Origin: Armatimonadetes bacterium CG2_30_59_28
GTDB lineage: Bacteria > Armatimonadota > Abditibacteriia > CG2-30-59-28
Direction of reading: 5' to 3'
Length of the DNA stretch: 35,509 nucleotides
Assembly: GCA_001872605.1 (NCBI GenBank)
Contig: MNXM01000233.1
Location: 1 to 35,509 of the forward strand
Under the pieces are notes generated by a model. It saw nothing but the letters and a program-made list of their open reading frames with translations. It did not search any database and was not told the origin of the DNA. Every line of letters starts with the position of its first letter. The stretch's first letter is position 1. The position numbers were made by a program, and so were the translations under genes. This document shows positions 1 through 8,494 of the stretch, in pieces.

Positions 1-252
1 CAGAGGGACGGTGGGGAGAGATTCAGCTTGCACACAACGGCACACGAGCACGTGCCGCGCTCCGGGCTTTGGGTCAGTTTGCTGCATGACGCGAGGAAAG
101 GCGTTCGCCGTCTGTTTCTTATGACTGGATCTCAACTTGATAGGGCAGAGGGACATCAAAAAAGCCCCTCATGCCCCTGAAGGCACCGATTTTACCGAAG
201 GTTTGGGAAACTTTTGATATTAGCCGGATCATTCACTGGGGAGTTGGCAAAA
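1..252. other. Left-edge non-coding stretch
   Basis: No reading frame that looks like a gene and no RNA gene is recognisable here. The stretch holds an A-run followed by C-rich sequence around 159-178 and the ribosome-binding region of the next gene (GGGGAG near 238-243). It may include the 3' end or untranslated region of a gene outside the window. Confidence 0.4.
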
Positions 253-741
253 GTGAAAACGCTGATGGTTCTTCGACACGCAAAATCGAGCTGGAACAAG
301 CCGGTAGCGGATGACCAGCGGCCTTTGAACAAGCGCGGCAAAGCCGCGGCGACGAGGATGGGCGAGGTCATCCGTGAGCGCGGACTGATGCCCGACCTCA
401 TTATCACTTCCACTGCCAAGCGCGCGCGGTCCACGGTGAAACGGCTGGTGGAGTCATCCGGTTACAGAGGAGAGTCCCTCGAGAGCATGTGCCTTTACCT
501 CGAGGGAGTGCCACAACACCTTGCAACCATCATGGCGGTGGATGACGCCGTCGATTGCCTCTTGGTTGTGGGGCATAATCCCGACCTCGAGAGTCTGGTG
601 ATGGAGTTGACCGGAAAGCATGAGGTGATGTCCACCGCCACTCTCGCTGTGATTGACTTCGTCGTGGACTCGTGGGCGGACATCATTAGACGGCGCGGCC
701 GGCTGAGATTCATTCTGAAGCCACGCGAGTTGATGGAGTAA
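253..741 (+). CDS. SixA-type histidine phosphatase family protein
   Basis: This is a histidine phosphatase (phosphoglycerate mutase-like) superfamily protein of 162 residues, the usual length for SixA-like phosphohistidine phosphatases. The N-terminal catalytic motif is visible as LMVLRHAKSSW (RHA box), with LNKRGKAAA after it. The second catalytic histidine lies in LLVVGHNPDLE in the second half. The GTG at 253 is preferred because GGGGAG lies about 9 bases upstream and the protein then begins just before the beta strand carrying RHA. A TTG at 214 is open but has no ribosome-binding site. SixA proteins dephosphorylate phosphohistidine on phosphorelay or PTS proteins in the cytoplasm; the substrate here is not known. 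The gene is convergent with the isomerase-like gene at 848-1591, with an imperfect inverted repeat between them. Confidence 0.85.
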   Translation: MKTLMVLRHAKSSWNKPVADDQRPLNKRGKAAATRMGEVIRERGLMPDLIITSTAKRARSTVKRLVESSGYRGESLESMCLYLEGVPQHLATIMAVDDAVDCLLVVGHNPDLESLVMELTGKHEVMSTATLAVIDFVVDSWADIIRRRGRLRFILKPRELME

Positions 742-749
742 TGACAGTG

Positions 750-835
750 AGCCACGGAAGCACACAGAATCACACGGAAAGGACCTGGCAACCACACTCC
801 CGATTTCTGTGTGTCTCCGTGTGTCTTCTGTGGCT
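750..835. repeat. Imperfect inverted repeat between convergent genes
   Basis: The left arm (750-780) and right arm (804-835) are near-complementary over about 30 bases, with a few mismatches and one small bulge, around a ~23-base loop. The arms are rich in CACACGGA-type sequence. The position between two convergent stop codons suits a bidirectional terminator, but no clear T-run follows, so a dispersed palindromic repeat is equally possible. Confidence 0.6.
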
Positions 836-847
836 TGGTATTTCGAC

Positions 848-1591
848 TCAGAACCCCGCGTTGTGCAGGTACTCTCGACTGATGGCGAGGTCTTTGAGCG
901 GATCCTGTAGGTGGGTGTCGTGCTCCACGAAAACCCAGCCATCGAATCCGACATTCACCAGAACCTGCATCACCGCGGCGTTGTCCAGGCCGATGTTGCC
1001 CCCGCCCAGTTCGCAGAACCGCCCCCGCTCAAACCATCGGTCAAGACCGATCTCGGGATGGGTGACCAACCAGTCTTTCAGATGCATCGCAACCAATCGG
1101 TCAGCGTACTTGCGGGCGATTTCCACGGCGTCTCCGTCCGCCGCGGCCAGGTGCGCGGTATCCAGGATCAGTCCGCAGTCGGGACACCGCTTCAAGAACT
1201 CCTCCAACTCCTCCTGTGATTCCACCAGGGAACCAAGATGGTTGTGCAGCCCGACCCGAATCCCCCACAGGCTACAGACCTCGACCTGCTTGTTGACTTG
1301 TCGACAGAAGGTGTCGAAGTCCTTTCCTGTGACATTGGTCCAGACATAGGATTTGCCAAGACCCGCGGTCCAGCGGAGCGTCGCTTGCGCGTTAGGGCCC
1401 CGGCAGGTGGCGAAATCCATTCCGAGGCGATAGTACCGCGCCGCCTTCGTTACGGCATCCTCGCCGCTGGCCGCCTCAATCCTTTCGAGCCCCTGATACC
1501 CGATCCCCTTCAGAGACAGCAGACGTTCCTCGACATCAAAGCATCCGCCGTCCCAGACGTTCATGCCGTAGTCGGCCACGCCAATTTTCAC
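848..1591 (-). CDS. Sugar phosphate isomerase/epimerase family protein (xylose isomerase-like TIM barrel)
   Basis: The 247-residue protein matches the AP endonuclease 2 / xylose isomerase-like TIM barrel family. Visible signatures are KIGVADYGMN at the first strand, VGLHNHLGSLVES with a metal-ligand-type histidine, LILDTAHLAAADGD with the typical strand-end Asp and His, LVAMHLKDW, and a late FVEHDTH glutamate/histidine. These supply the metal site used by isomerases and epimerases acting on sugars or inositol derivatives; the substrate cannot be told from sequence. The start is GTG at 1591 with a strong GAGGAGG about 7 bases upstream. It is cytoplasmic, with no signal peptide. It diverges from the MFS transporter at 1750, so a shared sugar-related role is possible but only inferred. 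Confidence 0.85.
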   Translation of the reverse strand: MKIGVADYGMNVWDGGCFDVEERLLSLKGIGYQGLERIEAASGEDAVTKAARYYRLGMDFATCRGPNAQATLRWTAGLGKSYVWTNVTGKDFDTFCRQVNKQVEVCSLWGIRVGLHNHLGSLVESQEELEEFLKRCPDCGLILDTAHLAAADGDAVEIARKYADRLVAMHLKDWLVTHPEIGLDRWFERGRFCELGGGNIGLDNAAVMQVLVNVGFDGWVFVEHDTHLQDPLKDLAISREYLHNAGF

Positions 1592-1644
1592 TTTGATTCC
1601 TCCTCATTGTTGATGCAGTTTCCTGAGTAGACTCCCGCATTGAC

Positions 1645-1674
1645 TTGACCAATGAGCGGTGGGGTTGTGATAAT
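1645..1674 (+). promoter_or_regulatory. Sigma70-type promoter of the MFS-HEAT gene
   Basis: TTGACC at 1645-1650 is followed by an 18-base spacer and GATAAT at 1669-1674. A TG dinucleotide one base before the -10 makes it an extended -10. Transcription would begin near 1681, leaving a ~70-base leader before the GTG at 1750. This argues against translation from the TTG at 1645. Confidence 0.65.
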
Positions 1675-1749
1675 GGCGACCGTTATGATAGACGAGCAAA
1701 GCGCGCACCCATCCCGATCACGCGCAGACGCATCCATCGCAGGTTCACG

Positions 1750-3579
1750 GTGACAGCGCCTCCCGTAACTCATGTGGCCCCCTCCCTGACTCCCGCGCAG
1801 TTCCGTCGCCACTGGCGCGTCGTGACCTTCGCGGGGATGTTGGGGATGACCTACTTCATGTGCATTACCGGCGCGCCGCTGACGAAGTACCTCGTCGATC
1901 TACAGGCGACTCCCTTCGACTTCGGGGTCATCTCCAGCCTCAGCGCGGTGGCGCTTGTATTCCAGATTATCTCCGGGATGTGGACGAATCGCATACGGCG
2001 CCGCAAAGTCCCTTGGATAGTTCTGTGTGTCGTTCAGCGACTCATCTTCATCGGGGTCCTGATCGCTCCGACACTGTTCGGAGTGGATCGGGCCCGGCTT
2101 GTGTGGATCATTTTCGTCATGTCGCTGAACAGCGCGCTGATGAACCTGAGCACCCCCATCTGGTTTTCGTGGATGACCGATCTTGTCCCGCACGAATCAC
2201 TGAATATTCATTGGGCCATTCGCCAACGATTCATCAGCGCGGGCACGATTGTCGCTCAGGTTGTGGTGGCGCTGGTCTTCAACCATTTCGAGACGCACGG
2301 ACAGGTAGTGCGCGGGTTCTCCGTTATCGCCATTGCGGGAATCGTTCTCGGAGTCACCGACATTCTGCTGTTCTCCAGCGTACCCGAACCTCCGCATGAG
2401 GGAGTGCCGGGGGTACGGTTGTGGGCGTCCATTGTCGAGCCTTTGCAGGATCTGGAATTCCGCCCGTATCTGTTCTTCCGAGCATACTGGAACTTCGCGC
2501 TCTTCGTGTCGGCGCCATTCTTCGCAGTGTACCTCATTAAAGAGTTGCAGTTGAGCACCATGACGGTACAGCTTGTTTTCCTGACGTCATCGCTGGGGAT
2601 GGCAATGGCCTCCGGGGTGTGGGGGATGCTGTGCGACACCTACGGCCACCGCCCCGCCATTCGTATCGCATCCCTTCTAAAACCACTGGTGCCTTTGACA
2701 TATATCGTGGTGCCTCCCATCGCCGCCGTTGCTGTTCCACTGTTGGCGCTCTTGTCCTTCGTCGACGGCATGACGAACGCGGGGATGCAGATTGCGACGC
2801 AGGGAGTCATGCTCAAGAACACGCCACGCCGCAATCGGGCCATGTACATCGCCACAACCAATTTCCTGGCGATGGGAATCGCGGGCGGTCTGGCTCCCTT
2901 CATTTCCGGGGCGTTGATCGATCCCTTGACCAGCGTCTTCTCTGTCCATGTCGGGCTGTACCATTTCACGGGATACCACATCATCTTCTTCATCAGCCTT
3001 ATTCTTCGCGCCGGGGCGTTCCCCCTGACGCGTTTCCTGCGCGAGCCAGACAGTCAGCCCGCCCGACGAGTCATTTCACACTTTCAACGGTCGGACTCAT
3101 TGCGTGTCGTTCGAGAAGTGGGGCGATTGCGGGACAAGGACGAGCCCCGAGACCGAATGCGAGCAGCCCTGCAACTGGGTAAGCAACAGAACCCGATGGC
3201 TGTTTACGAACTAACTCGCGCCCTCGACGATGCGTCCCCTCGTGTACGGTCCGCCGCGGCGGACGCCCTGGGCCGTATCGGTGATCCGGAAGCGTACGAA
3301 GCGCTCTCCCACGCTCTCGAGGATTCAGACAGCGTCGTGCAGTTCCGCGCGGCGCGTTCACTGGGACGCCTCAACTCCGAACAATCGACGATGGCTCTGA
3401 CGGAGCATCTACCGTCACTGGACGAGAAGGCCTTTGTTGAGGCCGTTCGCGTATTGGTACGCGATGGCGGAGCGGAGATGACCGCTCAATTGCAGCAACT
3501 TGCTGAGGCGGAGGAAGACGATGCTTTCAGGGAGCGATTGCGGAAGGCAATAGTGGATATCGGGGCTAAGGGTCGTTGA
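1750..3579 (+). CDS. MFS transporter with C-terminal HEAT repeats
   Basis: This 609-residue protein has about twelve hydrophobic segments in an MFS arrangement over roughly residues 20-440, with a basic loop (TNRIRRRKVPW) after the second segment as in MFS proteins. The last ~130 residues are soluble and carry HEAT/PBS-lyase-type repeats, for example ASPRVRSAAADALGRIGD followed by DSVVQFRAARSLGRL. Ordinary MFS carriers are ~400-450 residues, so the tail is an added cytoplasmic module, probably for protein-protein contacts. The substrate is unknown. The GTG at 1750 is chosen because a promoter at 1645-1674 covers the earlier TTG start; its ribosome-binding site is weak, so the exact start is moderately sure. 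The divergent neighbour is a sugar isomerase-like gene. Confidence 0.85.
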   Translation: MTAPPVTHVAPSLTPAQFRRHWRVVTFAGMLGMTYFMCITGAPLTKYLVDLQATPFDFGVISSLSAVALVFQIISGMWTNRIRRRKVPWIVLCVVQRLIFIGVLIAPTLFGVDRARLVWIIFVMSLNSALMNLSTPIWFSWMTDLVPHESLNIHWAIRQRFISAGTIVAQVVVALVFNHFETHGQVVRGFSVIAIAGIVLGVTDILLFSSVPEPPHEGVPGVRLWASIVEPLQDLEFRPYLFFRAYWNFALFVSAPFFAVYLIKELQLSTMTVQLVFLTSSLGMAMASGVWGMLCDTYGHRPAIRIASLLKPLVPLTYIVVPPIAAVAVPLLALLSFVDGMTNAGMQIATQGVMLKNTPRRNRAMYIATTNFLAMGIAGGLAPFISGALIDPLTSVFSVHVGLYHFTGYHIIFFISLILRAGAFPLTRFLREPDSQPARRVISHFQRSDSLRVVREVGRLRDKDEPRDRMRAALQLGKQQNPMAVYELTRALDDASPRVRSAAADALGRIGDPEAYEALSHALEDSDSVVQFRAARSLGRLNSEQSTMALTEHLPSLDEKAFVEAVRVLVRDGGAEMTAQLQQLAEAEEDDAFRERLRKAIVDIGAKGR

Positions 3580-4009
3580 GCAAATCCATGGCTATGGCGC
3601 CAGCGGAGAAGGCAGTTTGCCCCCGAGCACAGGAATCCATAGGTGATGTTCTTGAGAAAACAGCGCTGCGGTACGACTGCTTGGAAGCCCTCGAGCCCCA
3701 GTCCTGTCGAAGGCCGTCCGATGGACGAACGTAGCGCGGTCTTAACGATCCCCCGGAATGAATCCGGGGGAATTCGACGATTGGTCGCCAGGCGTAGCGC
3801 AAACCGAACAATCCCCCGAAGCGAGTTCGGGGGGATTCCAATCCACAGTCTTCGGAGCTAAGGGCATAAGCAGGTTTTATAAATGGTTGCGCGTCCCTGG
3901 TGGATTGCCCCCCCTACCCTCCCACAAGACTATCGAGGTCCTGAGCCTTCCCGGCCGCAATTCGGGTCAAATCTCGCTTGGACGGTCTCTTAACGTTTTC
4001 GCGTGAGCG
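3580..4009. other. 430-base non-coding stretch with hairpin repeats
   Basis: This lies between the end of the MFS gene and the end of serC (minus strand). Short open frames on both strands simply translate the repeat at 3731-3837 and lack ribosome-binding sites. Apart from that repeat I see no gene or RNA. Confidence 0.6.
3731..3837. repeat. 63-bp tandem repeat carrying GC-rich hairpins
   Basis: Two copies of a unit offset by exactly 63 bases each hold GTAGCGC (3731 and 3794) followed 17 bases later by a hairpin. The first hairpin, 3749-3771, has a 9-bp stem (TCCCCCGGA arm) and loop ATGAA. The second, 3812-3834, has an 8-bp stem extended by one wobble pair (CCCCCGAA arm) and loop GCGAG. The stems differ at matching positions on both arms, so base pairing is preserved while sequence changed. 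Confidence 0.7.
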
Positions 4010-5095
4010 CTATCCCCTCCTTACCGCGAACTCACCCATGAATTCAGCCAACGCCTTTGCGCCCTCGATGGGCATGGCGTTGTAGAGCGAGGCGCGGCAG
4101 CCGCCCACGCTGCGGTGGCCTTTGAGGCCCACCATGCCGTAGTCCGCCGCCTCTTTAATGAACTGTTTCTCCAAATCTTCCGTGGGCAGACGAAAAACAA
4201 TGTTCATCTTCGACCGGCAGTGGGCCTGTATCGGACAGAAGTAGAAACTGCCACTGTCTGCAATGGCGCTGTAAATGATGCTTGACCGTTTTCCCGCCCA
4301 TATCTCAGCCGTCTCCAGTCCGCCTGCCTCTTTGAGGTTTTCCAGCACCAGCTTCATCAGGTAGATGGCGAACACCGGCGGGGTGTTGTAGAGGGAATCG
4401 CCCTCGGCGTGCGTTCGGTAGTTCAGGTACACGGGCAATGTGTTAGGACTGTGTGCAAGCATGTCGTCACGAATGACGACCACCGTCACTCCCGCAGGAC
4501 CGACATTCTTCTGAGCGCCTGCGTAGATGAGCCCAAACTTCCCGATGGGAAACCTGCGGCTGAGAAAATCGGAAGACATGTCGCAAACGATGGGAACTTC
4601 TTCCGTATCAGGGAACGATTGCCATTGCACCCCACCGATGGTTTCATTGGAGGTGATATGCAGGTAGGCCGCGTCGCAGTCAACGGTCAGGCTGGTCGGG
4701 TCCGGCAGGTTGAGGTAGTTGTTCGGCTTGCCGTCGTAAATAATGTTGACGCCACCAATTTTCTGCGCGTCCTGGCACGCCTTTTTCGACCAGGCGCCCG
4801 TCAAAGTAAAGTCACAGCTTCTTCCTGCGGGGAGGAGATTCATCGGGACCATGGCGAACTGCAGAGTCGCACCGCCTCCGAGAAAGAGTACTTTGTATGT
4901 CTCCGGTAGCCCGAGAAGCTCGCGTATCAGATTCGTCGCCCCGAAGTGGAGTTCCTCATAGTCTTTCGCGCGGTGGCTCATTTCCAGAATGGACATGCCT
5001 TTGTCTTTGAATTCGACAAGCTCTTCCTGCGCTTGCTCCAATATGGGCAGCGGCAGTGTAGACGGGCCGGCATTGAAGTTGTAGACTCGGTGCAT
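4010..5095 (-). CDS. serC: Phosphoserine aminotransferase
   Basis: SerC is a class V PLP-dependent aminotransferase that converts 3-phosphohydroxypyruvate and glutamate to phosphoserine in serine biosynthesis (also acting in pyridoxine synthesis in some bacteria). The protein is 361 residues, the normal SerC length. It opens with the diagnostic VYNFNAGPSTLP; EMSHRAKDYEE, LFLGGGATLQFAMVPMNL and the PLP lysine in YAGAQKNVGPAG follow, and GHRSVGGCRASLYNAMP lies near the C terminus. ATG at 5095 is chosen over the in-frame start at 5140 because it matches the family N terminus and has AAAGGGA just upstream. It is cytoplasmic. No serA or serB is nearby. It diverges from the secreted DUF4838 gene across 224 bases. 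Confidence 0.97.
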   Translation of the reverse strand: MHRVYNFNAGPSTLPLPILEQAQEELVEFKDKGMSILEMSHRAKDYEELHFGATNLIRELLGLPETYKVLFLGGGATLQFAMVPMNLLPAGRSCDFTLTGAWSKKACQDAQKIGGVNIIYDGKPNNYLNLPDPTSLTVDCDAAYLHITSNETIGGVQWQSFPDTEEVPIVCDMSSDFLSRRFPIGKFGLIYAGAQKNVGPAGVTVVVIRDDMLAHSPNTLPVYLNYRTHAEGDSLYNTPPVFAIYLMKLVLENLKEAGGLETAEIWAGKRSSIIYSAIADSGSFYFCPIQAHCRSKMNIVFRLPTEDLEKQFIKEAADYGMVGLKGHRSVGGCRASLYNAMPIEGAKALAEFMGEFAVRRG

Positions 5096-5319
5096 GGTTT
5101 TCCCTTTCAGGTGATGCGATGACCTCAATACTTGGATCATGGCAGTGATGTTGGGTCGCGCGACCGGCTCATGTCAGCCGGGCAGGTGTCCGAAGGGCGT
5201 GTGTCAGGGAGTGCAGGTCACCACGGTCATCCGCCCCCACGACGCGCGCTGTGGTGCCGGCAAGAAGGTTGCCACAGGTCCATCTCACGCTTGTTTGGGT
5301 CAAAAGGAGCGATCAATTC

Positions 5320-8300
5320 ATGAATCAGTTCTCAAGGGCTGCCTTCACGGCCACGCTTGCCATCGCCGCGACCGTTCCGGTCAGTTCGGCCCCGTTGACT
5401 CTCGTCAAAGATGGTAGGCCGGCGGCATCGATTGTGATCGCGGAACGCCCGACGGTTGTTGCGCGTTTTGCCGCAGACGAATTGCAGACCCACCTGCGGC
5501 CGATCACGGGCGCGGGTGTTCCCATCGTCGATGACGCTGCGCCTGTTGGCGGCGTAAGGATACTCGTGGGGGAAAGTAAAGCGACGCGCAAAATCAATCT
5601 GAGGTCGGACAGCTTCAGGCCGCAGGAGTATCTCATCCAATTCTCCCCCAACACCCTGGTCCTGATGGGGAAGGATGGAACGGGAGAAGCGCCCACCAAC
5701 GTTTCCGTGCACGGGACGTTGAAGCGAGTTCCCGGAAAGTACGGAGGCGCGTTTGAGTTTGGTGGAAGCAGCGCCATCTCTGTGGCCCAATGTCCCTTCT
5801 CCGATGACTCCGGATGCATGGAGGCGTGGGTTCAAATGCTGCCGACCACGCAGGACGCGCCGGGCACAATCCTGCGACTCGACGGCAACAACCCGTGGAC
5901 GTACCAGATCATCCAACGCGTTCCCAAGTCTAACCGAGTCAGCTATGTTACGTACGACGGCAAGCAGGGATACACTGTCACATCCGGGGAGTTGTCCGAT
6001 GGCTGGCACCATCTCTTCGCCACGTACCAGGCATCCGAAGGCCAAGCAGAGCTTTTTGTTGATGGGGTGAAGGTGGGCGCGACGAAGTACGTGGCCACCA
6101 CCTGCGAAGGCGCGAACCTGCGGATTGGAGGCATCCCGCGCGACGACCAGACCTCTAATCCCTTTGTTGGTTTGATCGACGGCGTGAGAATCAGCGGGAC
6201 AGTCAAGTCAGTGGCTGAGAGTGGCTTCAACAAGTCGCCCGAGACAACTGTTGACAGCATCGTCCTGCTGCAATGTGACGAGAGGGAAGGACTCCCTGCC
6301 GACACCAGCGGCTCAGTCCCTCGCGTCGTCCCTCCCGATATCTGGGAGGACCAGGGAACCTGCTATGCCGTGTACGATTTCCTCGAACGTTTCTGCGGGG
6401 TCCGCTGGCTGAATCCCACAGACTACGGAACGATCATTCCGGAAACCAAGACGCTAACAGTTGCGGGCAAGACCGTTCGACGCTCACCCGCCTTCGCGTT
6501 GCGCTATGGTAGCATGTGCTACCGCATCGACGACCACGATGTCTCCATCCAGACTTACTGGCCGAAGGACAGCGCCGAGTTCAAAGCATATGACGCGGCC
6601 GCTTACGCCCAGCTTAACGAACAGCATCCGCAGCCGAGCCAGTACATGGTCGCCAAGAGAGACCGTATCCAGCGCTTCCTCCGACGTATGCGTGTCGGCG
6701 GCGAGCGCAACCTCTGCAACCACTCCTTCTACGGATATTATGACCGCTTCTGGAGGGAAGGCTCCAAGCAGTTCGAGCAGAAGCGCCTCGAGTTCTTCGC
6801 CAAAGGGTACGAGGGCGCCGAGCCTCCTCAGTTGTGCTACACGAGCAAAGCCCTCGTGCAGCAAGTCGCTCAGGATGCGCGAGACTACTACGACCGAAAG
6901 AAGACCGGCGCGCAGCTCGGGATCTTCTGGGATCCGCGGTTACCCAACCTCTTCCCCGTCGAGCCGATGGACAACGCGCAGTTCTGCAAATGCGACGAGT
7001 GCGCAAAGTGGATCAACAAGAACGACGAGGAATCCATCTTCTTTTCCAACGGCAGGGATAGCGATTACTTCTTCAACTTCATCAACGAGGTGGCGAAGGA
7101 ACTGAAGAAGACCCATCCCGACAAGGGCATCATCACCCTGGCGTACCATACACACACCGCGCCGCCGACGCGTGTCAAGCTGGCTCCCAGCGTGGCGGTG
7201 CAGTATTGCTTTGCCTGCAACCGGCTGGTCTACGACAGGCCCTCCTACGAACGCGAATTGGAGTACCTCAAGGAGTGGGGGAAAGAATCGAAGAAGCGCC
7301 GGATGTACCTCTGGCTGTACTACACCTTCCCATACGAAGTCTCCGTGGGCGGGCGCTTCCACTGTTTCCCCGGCTACTTCGCTCATGCGATTGGGGAGCA
7401 GTTCAAGCTCTTCCACAAGTACGGCTACCGCGGTTTCTTCCACTGCGGCTACGGACAGGAAGTGGAAGCGTACATCACGTACAAGTTGATGGTAGATCCT
7501 ACGCTCGACGTGGACCAACTGCTGGACGAGTACTTCGGCAACCTGTACGGCGCAGCAGCCACGCCCATGAAGCAGATCTACCTGGAGATCGAGAAGACCT
7601 ATTGCGACCCGCAGAGCTATCCCCCCAACATCGCCTCTGGCAGGCTGGAGACGCACCACCACCAAACCGAAGACCTCGCTTGGGGGTGGCTTGGCACGCC
7701 TGAGCGAATGGAGCGCTGGGGAGGACTGCTGGAGCAGGCGAAGGCCTCCGCACGCACCGACCGCGAACGGAAGTGTATCGAGCTGTTCGAGAAGGGAACC
7801 TGGAGCTACATGGTGGAGGGGCAACAGAAATACGTGATTCGCAAGGCGCTCAAAGCCGAACCGGTTCCCAAAGCCCAGGCTCCGCGCGTCGATCCGGCAG
7901 GTGGAGACCACAACAAGGTCGACTGGGGCCGCGCCGGAGTTCTCGGACGATGGCGGGGGATCGCCGGCGATGCGACGCAACGGCATATTGACGCGCGCAT
8001 TGCGCACGATGGCGAGTTCCTGTATCTCCGCCTCAGCGAGAAGGGCGACCTCGCTTCACCGGGAAGTTCCCCGCTGATCTACGACGCTGACGACTGGGAG
8101 GTCTTCATCGCTGGCCAGAATGGCGGACCGGCATATCGTCAGATCAGCACGAACCCCGAGGGCAAGTGGCAGGCGCTGAAGTACGAATCATTGCGCAACG
8201 GCAAACCGTGGAAGGTGGATGCAAAGGTTATCTCGAAAGTCACGGATGAGCGGGACGAATGGACGGCGTGGTTTGTTCTCCCTCTATCGCATGTCACTGA

Positions 8301-8436
8301 CAGCGGGGCGACCTCCGGCTCGACTCTCTACGTGAATGTCTTTCGCGGCAACCGCGCCGACCCTCTCGCCTGGAGCCCCACCTTCGAAGCCAGCTTCCAC
8401 GTGTTGGAGAGGTTGGGAGAGGTGAGGTTGGAGTGA
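5320..8436 (+). CDS. Secreted DUF4838 glycoside-hydrolase-like protein with inserted LamG module
   Basis: The 1038-residue protein begins with a signal peptide of ~23 residues ending near VSSA. Residues ~24-122 form a GH67/GH20-type N-terminal alpha/beta domain (FAADELQTHLRPITG). This domain is interrupted at ~126-310 by a LamG/concanavalin-like module (GGAFEFGG, DGWHHLFATY, ELFVDGVKVG, GLIDGVRISG) and resumes at ~340 with YAVYDFLERFCGVRWLNP. DUF4838 follows over ~400-800, with NHSFYGYYDRFW, a possible metal-binding CKCDECAKW and HCGYGQEVEAYI. The C-terminal ~180 residues resemble a CBM9-like beta-sandwich (ADDWEVFIAG). The likely role is extracellular polysaccharide or glycoside breakdown; catalytic residues are not established. 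ATG at 5320 has AAGGAG 10 bases upstream. Confidence 0.85.
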   Translation: MNQFSRAAFTATLAIAATVPVSSAPLTLVKDGRPAASIVIAERPTVVARFAADELQTHLRPITGAGVPIVDDAAPVGGVRILVGESKATRKINLRSDSFRPQEYLIQFSPNTLVLMGKDGTGEAPTNVSVHGTLKRVPGKYGGAFEFGGSSAISVAQCPFSDDSGCMEAWVQMLPTTQDAPGTILRLDGNNPWTYQIIQRVPKSNRVSYVTYDGKQGYTVTSGELSDGWHHLFATYQASEGQAELFVDGVKVGATKYVATTCEGANLRIGGIPRDDQTSNPFVGLIDGVRISGTVKSVAESGFNKSPETTVDSIVLLQCDEREGLPADTSGSVPRVVPPDIWEDQGTCYAVYDFLERFCGVRWLNPTDYGTIIPETKTLTVAGKTVRRSPAFALRYGSMCYRIDDHDVSIQTYWPKDSAEFKAYDAAAYAQLNEQHPQPSQYMVAKRDRIQRFLRRMRVGGERNLCNHSFYGYYDRFWREGSKQFEQKRLEFFAKGYEGAEPPQLCYTSKALVQQVAQDARDYYDRKKTGAQLGIFWDPRLPNLFPVEPMDNAQFCKCDECAKWINKNDEESIFFSNGRDSDYFFNFINEVAKELKKTHPDKGIITLAYHTHTAPPTRVKLAPSVAVQYCFACNRLVYDRPSYERELEYLKEWGKESKKRRMYLWLYYTFPYEVSVGGRFHCFPGYFAHAIGEQFKLFHKYGYRGFFHCGYGQEVEAYITYKLMVDPTLDVDQLLDEYFGNLYGAAATPMKQIYLEIEKTYCDPQSYPPNIASGRLETHHHQTEDLAWGWLGTPERMERWGGLLEQAKASARTDRERKCIELFEKGTWSYMVEGQQKYVIRKALKAEPVPKAQAPRVDPAGGDHNKVDWGRAGVLGRWRGIAGDATQRHIDARIAHDGEFLYLRLSEKGDLASPGSSPLIYDADDWEVFIAGQNGGPAYRQISTNPEGKWQALKYESLRNGKPWKVDAKVISKVTDERDEWTAWFVLPLSHVTDSGATSGSTLYVNVFRGNRADPLAWSPTFEASFHVLERLGEVRLE

Positions 8437-8448
8437 CGACTCGTCCGG

Positions 8449-8477
8449 TTGTTACACAGTGTGCGCTGTGAGATAAT
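8449..8477 (+). promoter_or_regulatory. Promoter with palindromic spacer upstream of the HEPN-MNT pair
   Basis: TTGTTA (8449-8454), a 17-base spacer and GATAAT (8472-8477) precede the HEPN gene start by 17 bases. The spacer contains an imperfect palindrome, CACAGTGTGCGCTGTG (8455-8470), with CACAG/CTGTG arms, placed where a repressor would block RNA polymerase. Autoregulation by the encoded pair is an inference. Confidence 0.5.
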
Positions 8478-8494
8478 GGCTTCGAGTGGGCGCG

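Noticed and set aside
741-1349. Plus-strand open frame after the SixA-like gene
   Set aside because: It covers the opposite strand of the isomerase-like gene, which has a strong ribosome-binding site and family motifs; the translation is low-complexity.
3566-3861. Short open frames with repeated PRxxxGG(I/L) segments on both strands
   Set aside because: The protein repeats are just translations of the 63-bp DNA repeat; no start signal supports either frame.
5096-5319. Possible riboswitch or leader RNA between serC and the DUF4838 gene
   Set aside because: I looked for conserved cores (cobalamin, SAM, glycine) and for a terminator hairpin and saw none; only the ribosome-binding site is clear.
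6940-8007. 355-codon minus-strand open frame
   Set aside because: Lies wholly inside the DUF4838 gene and has no recognisable motif or ribosome-binding site.
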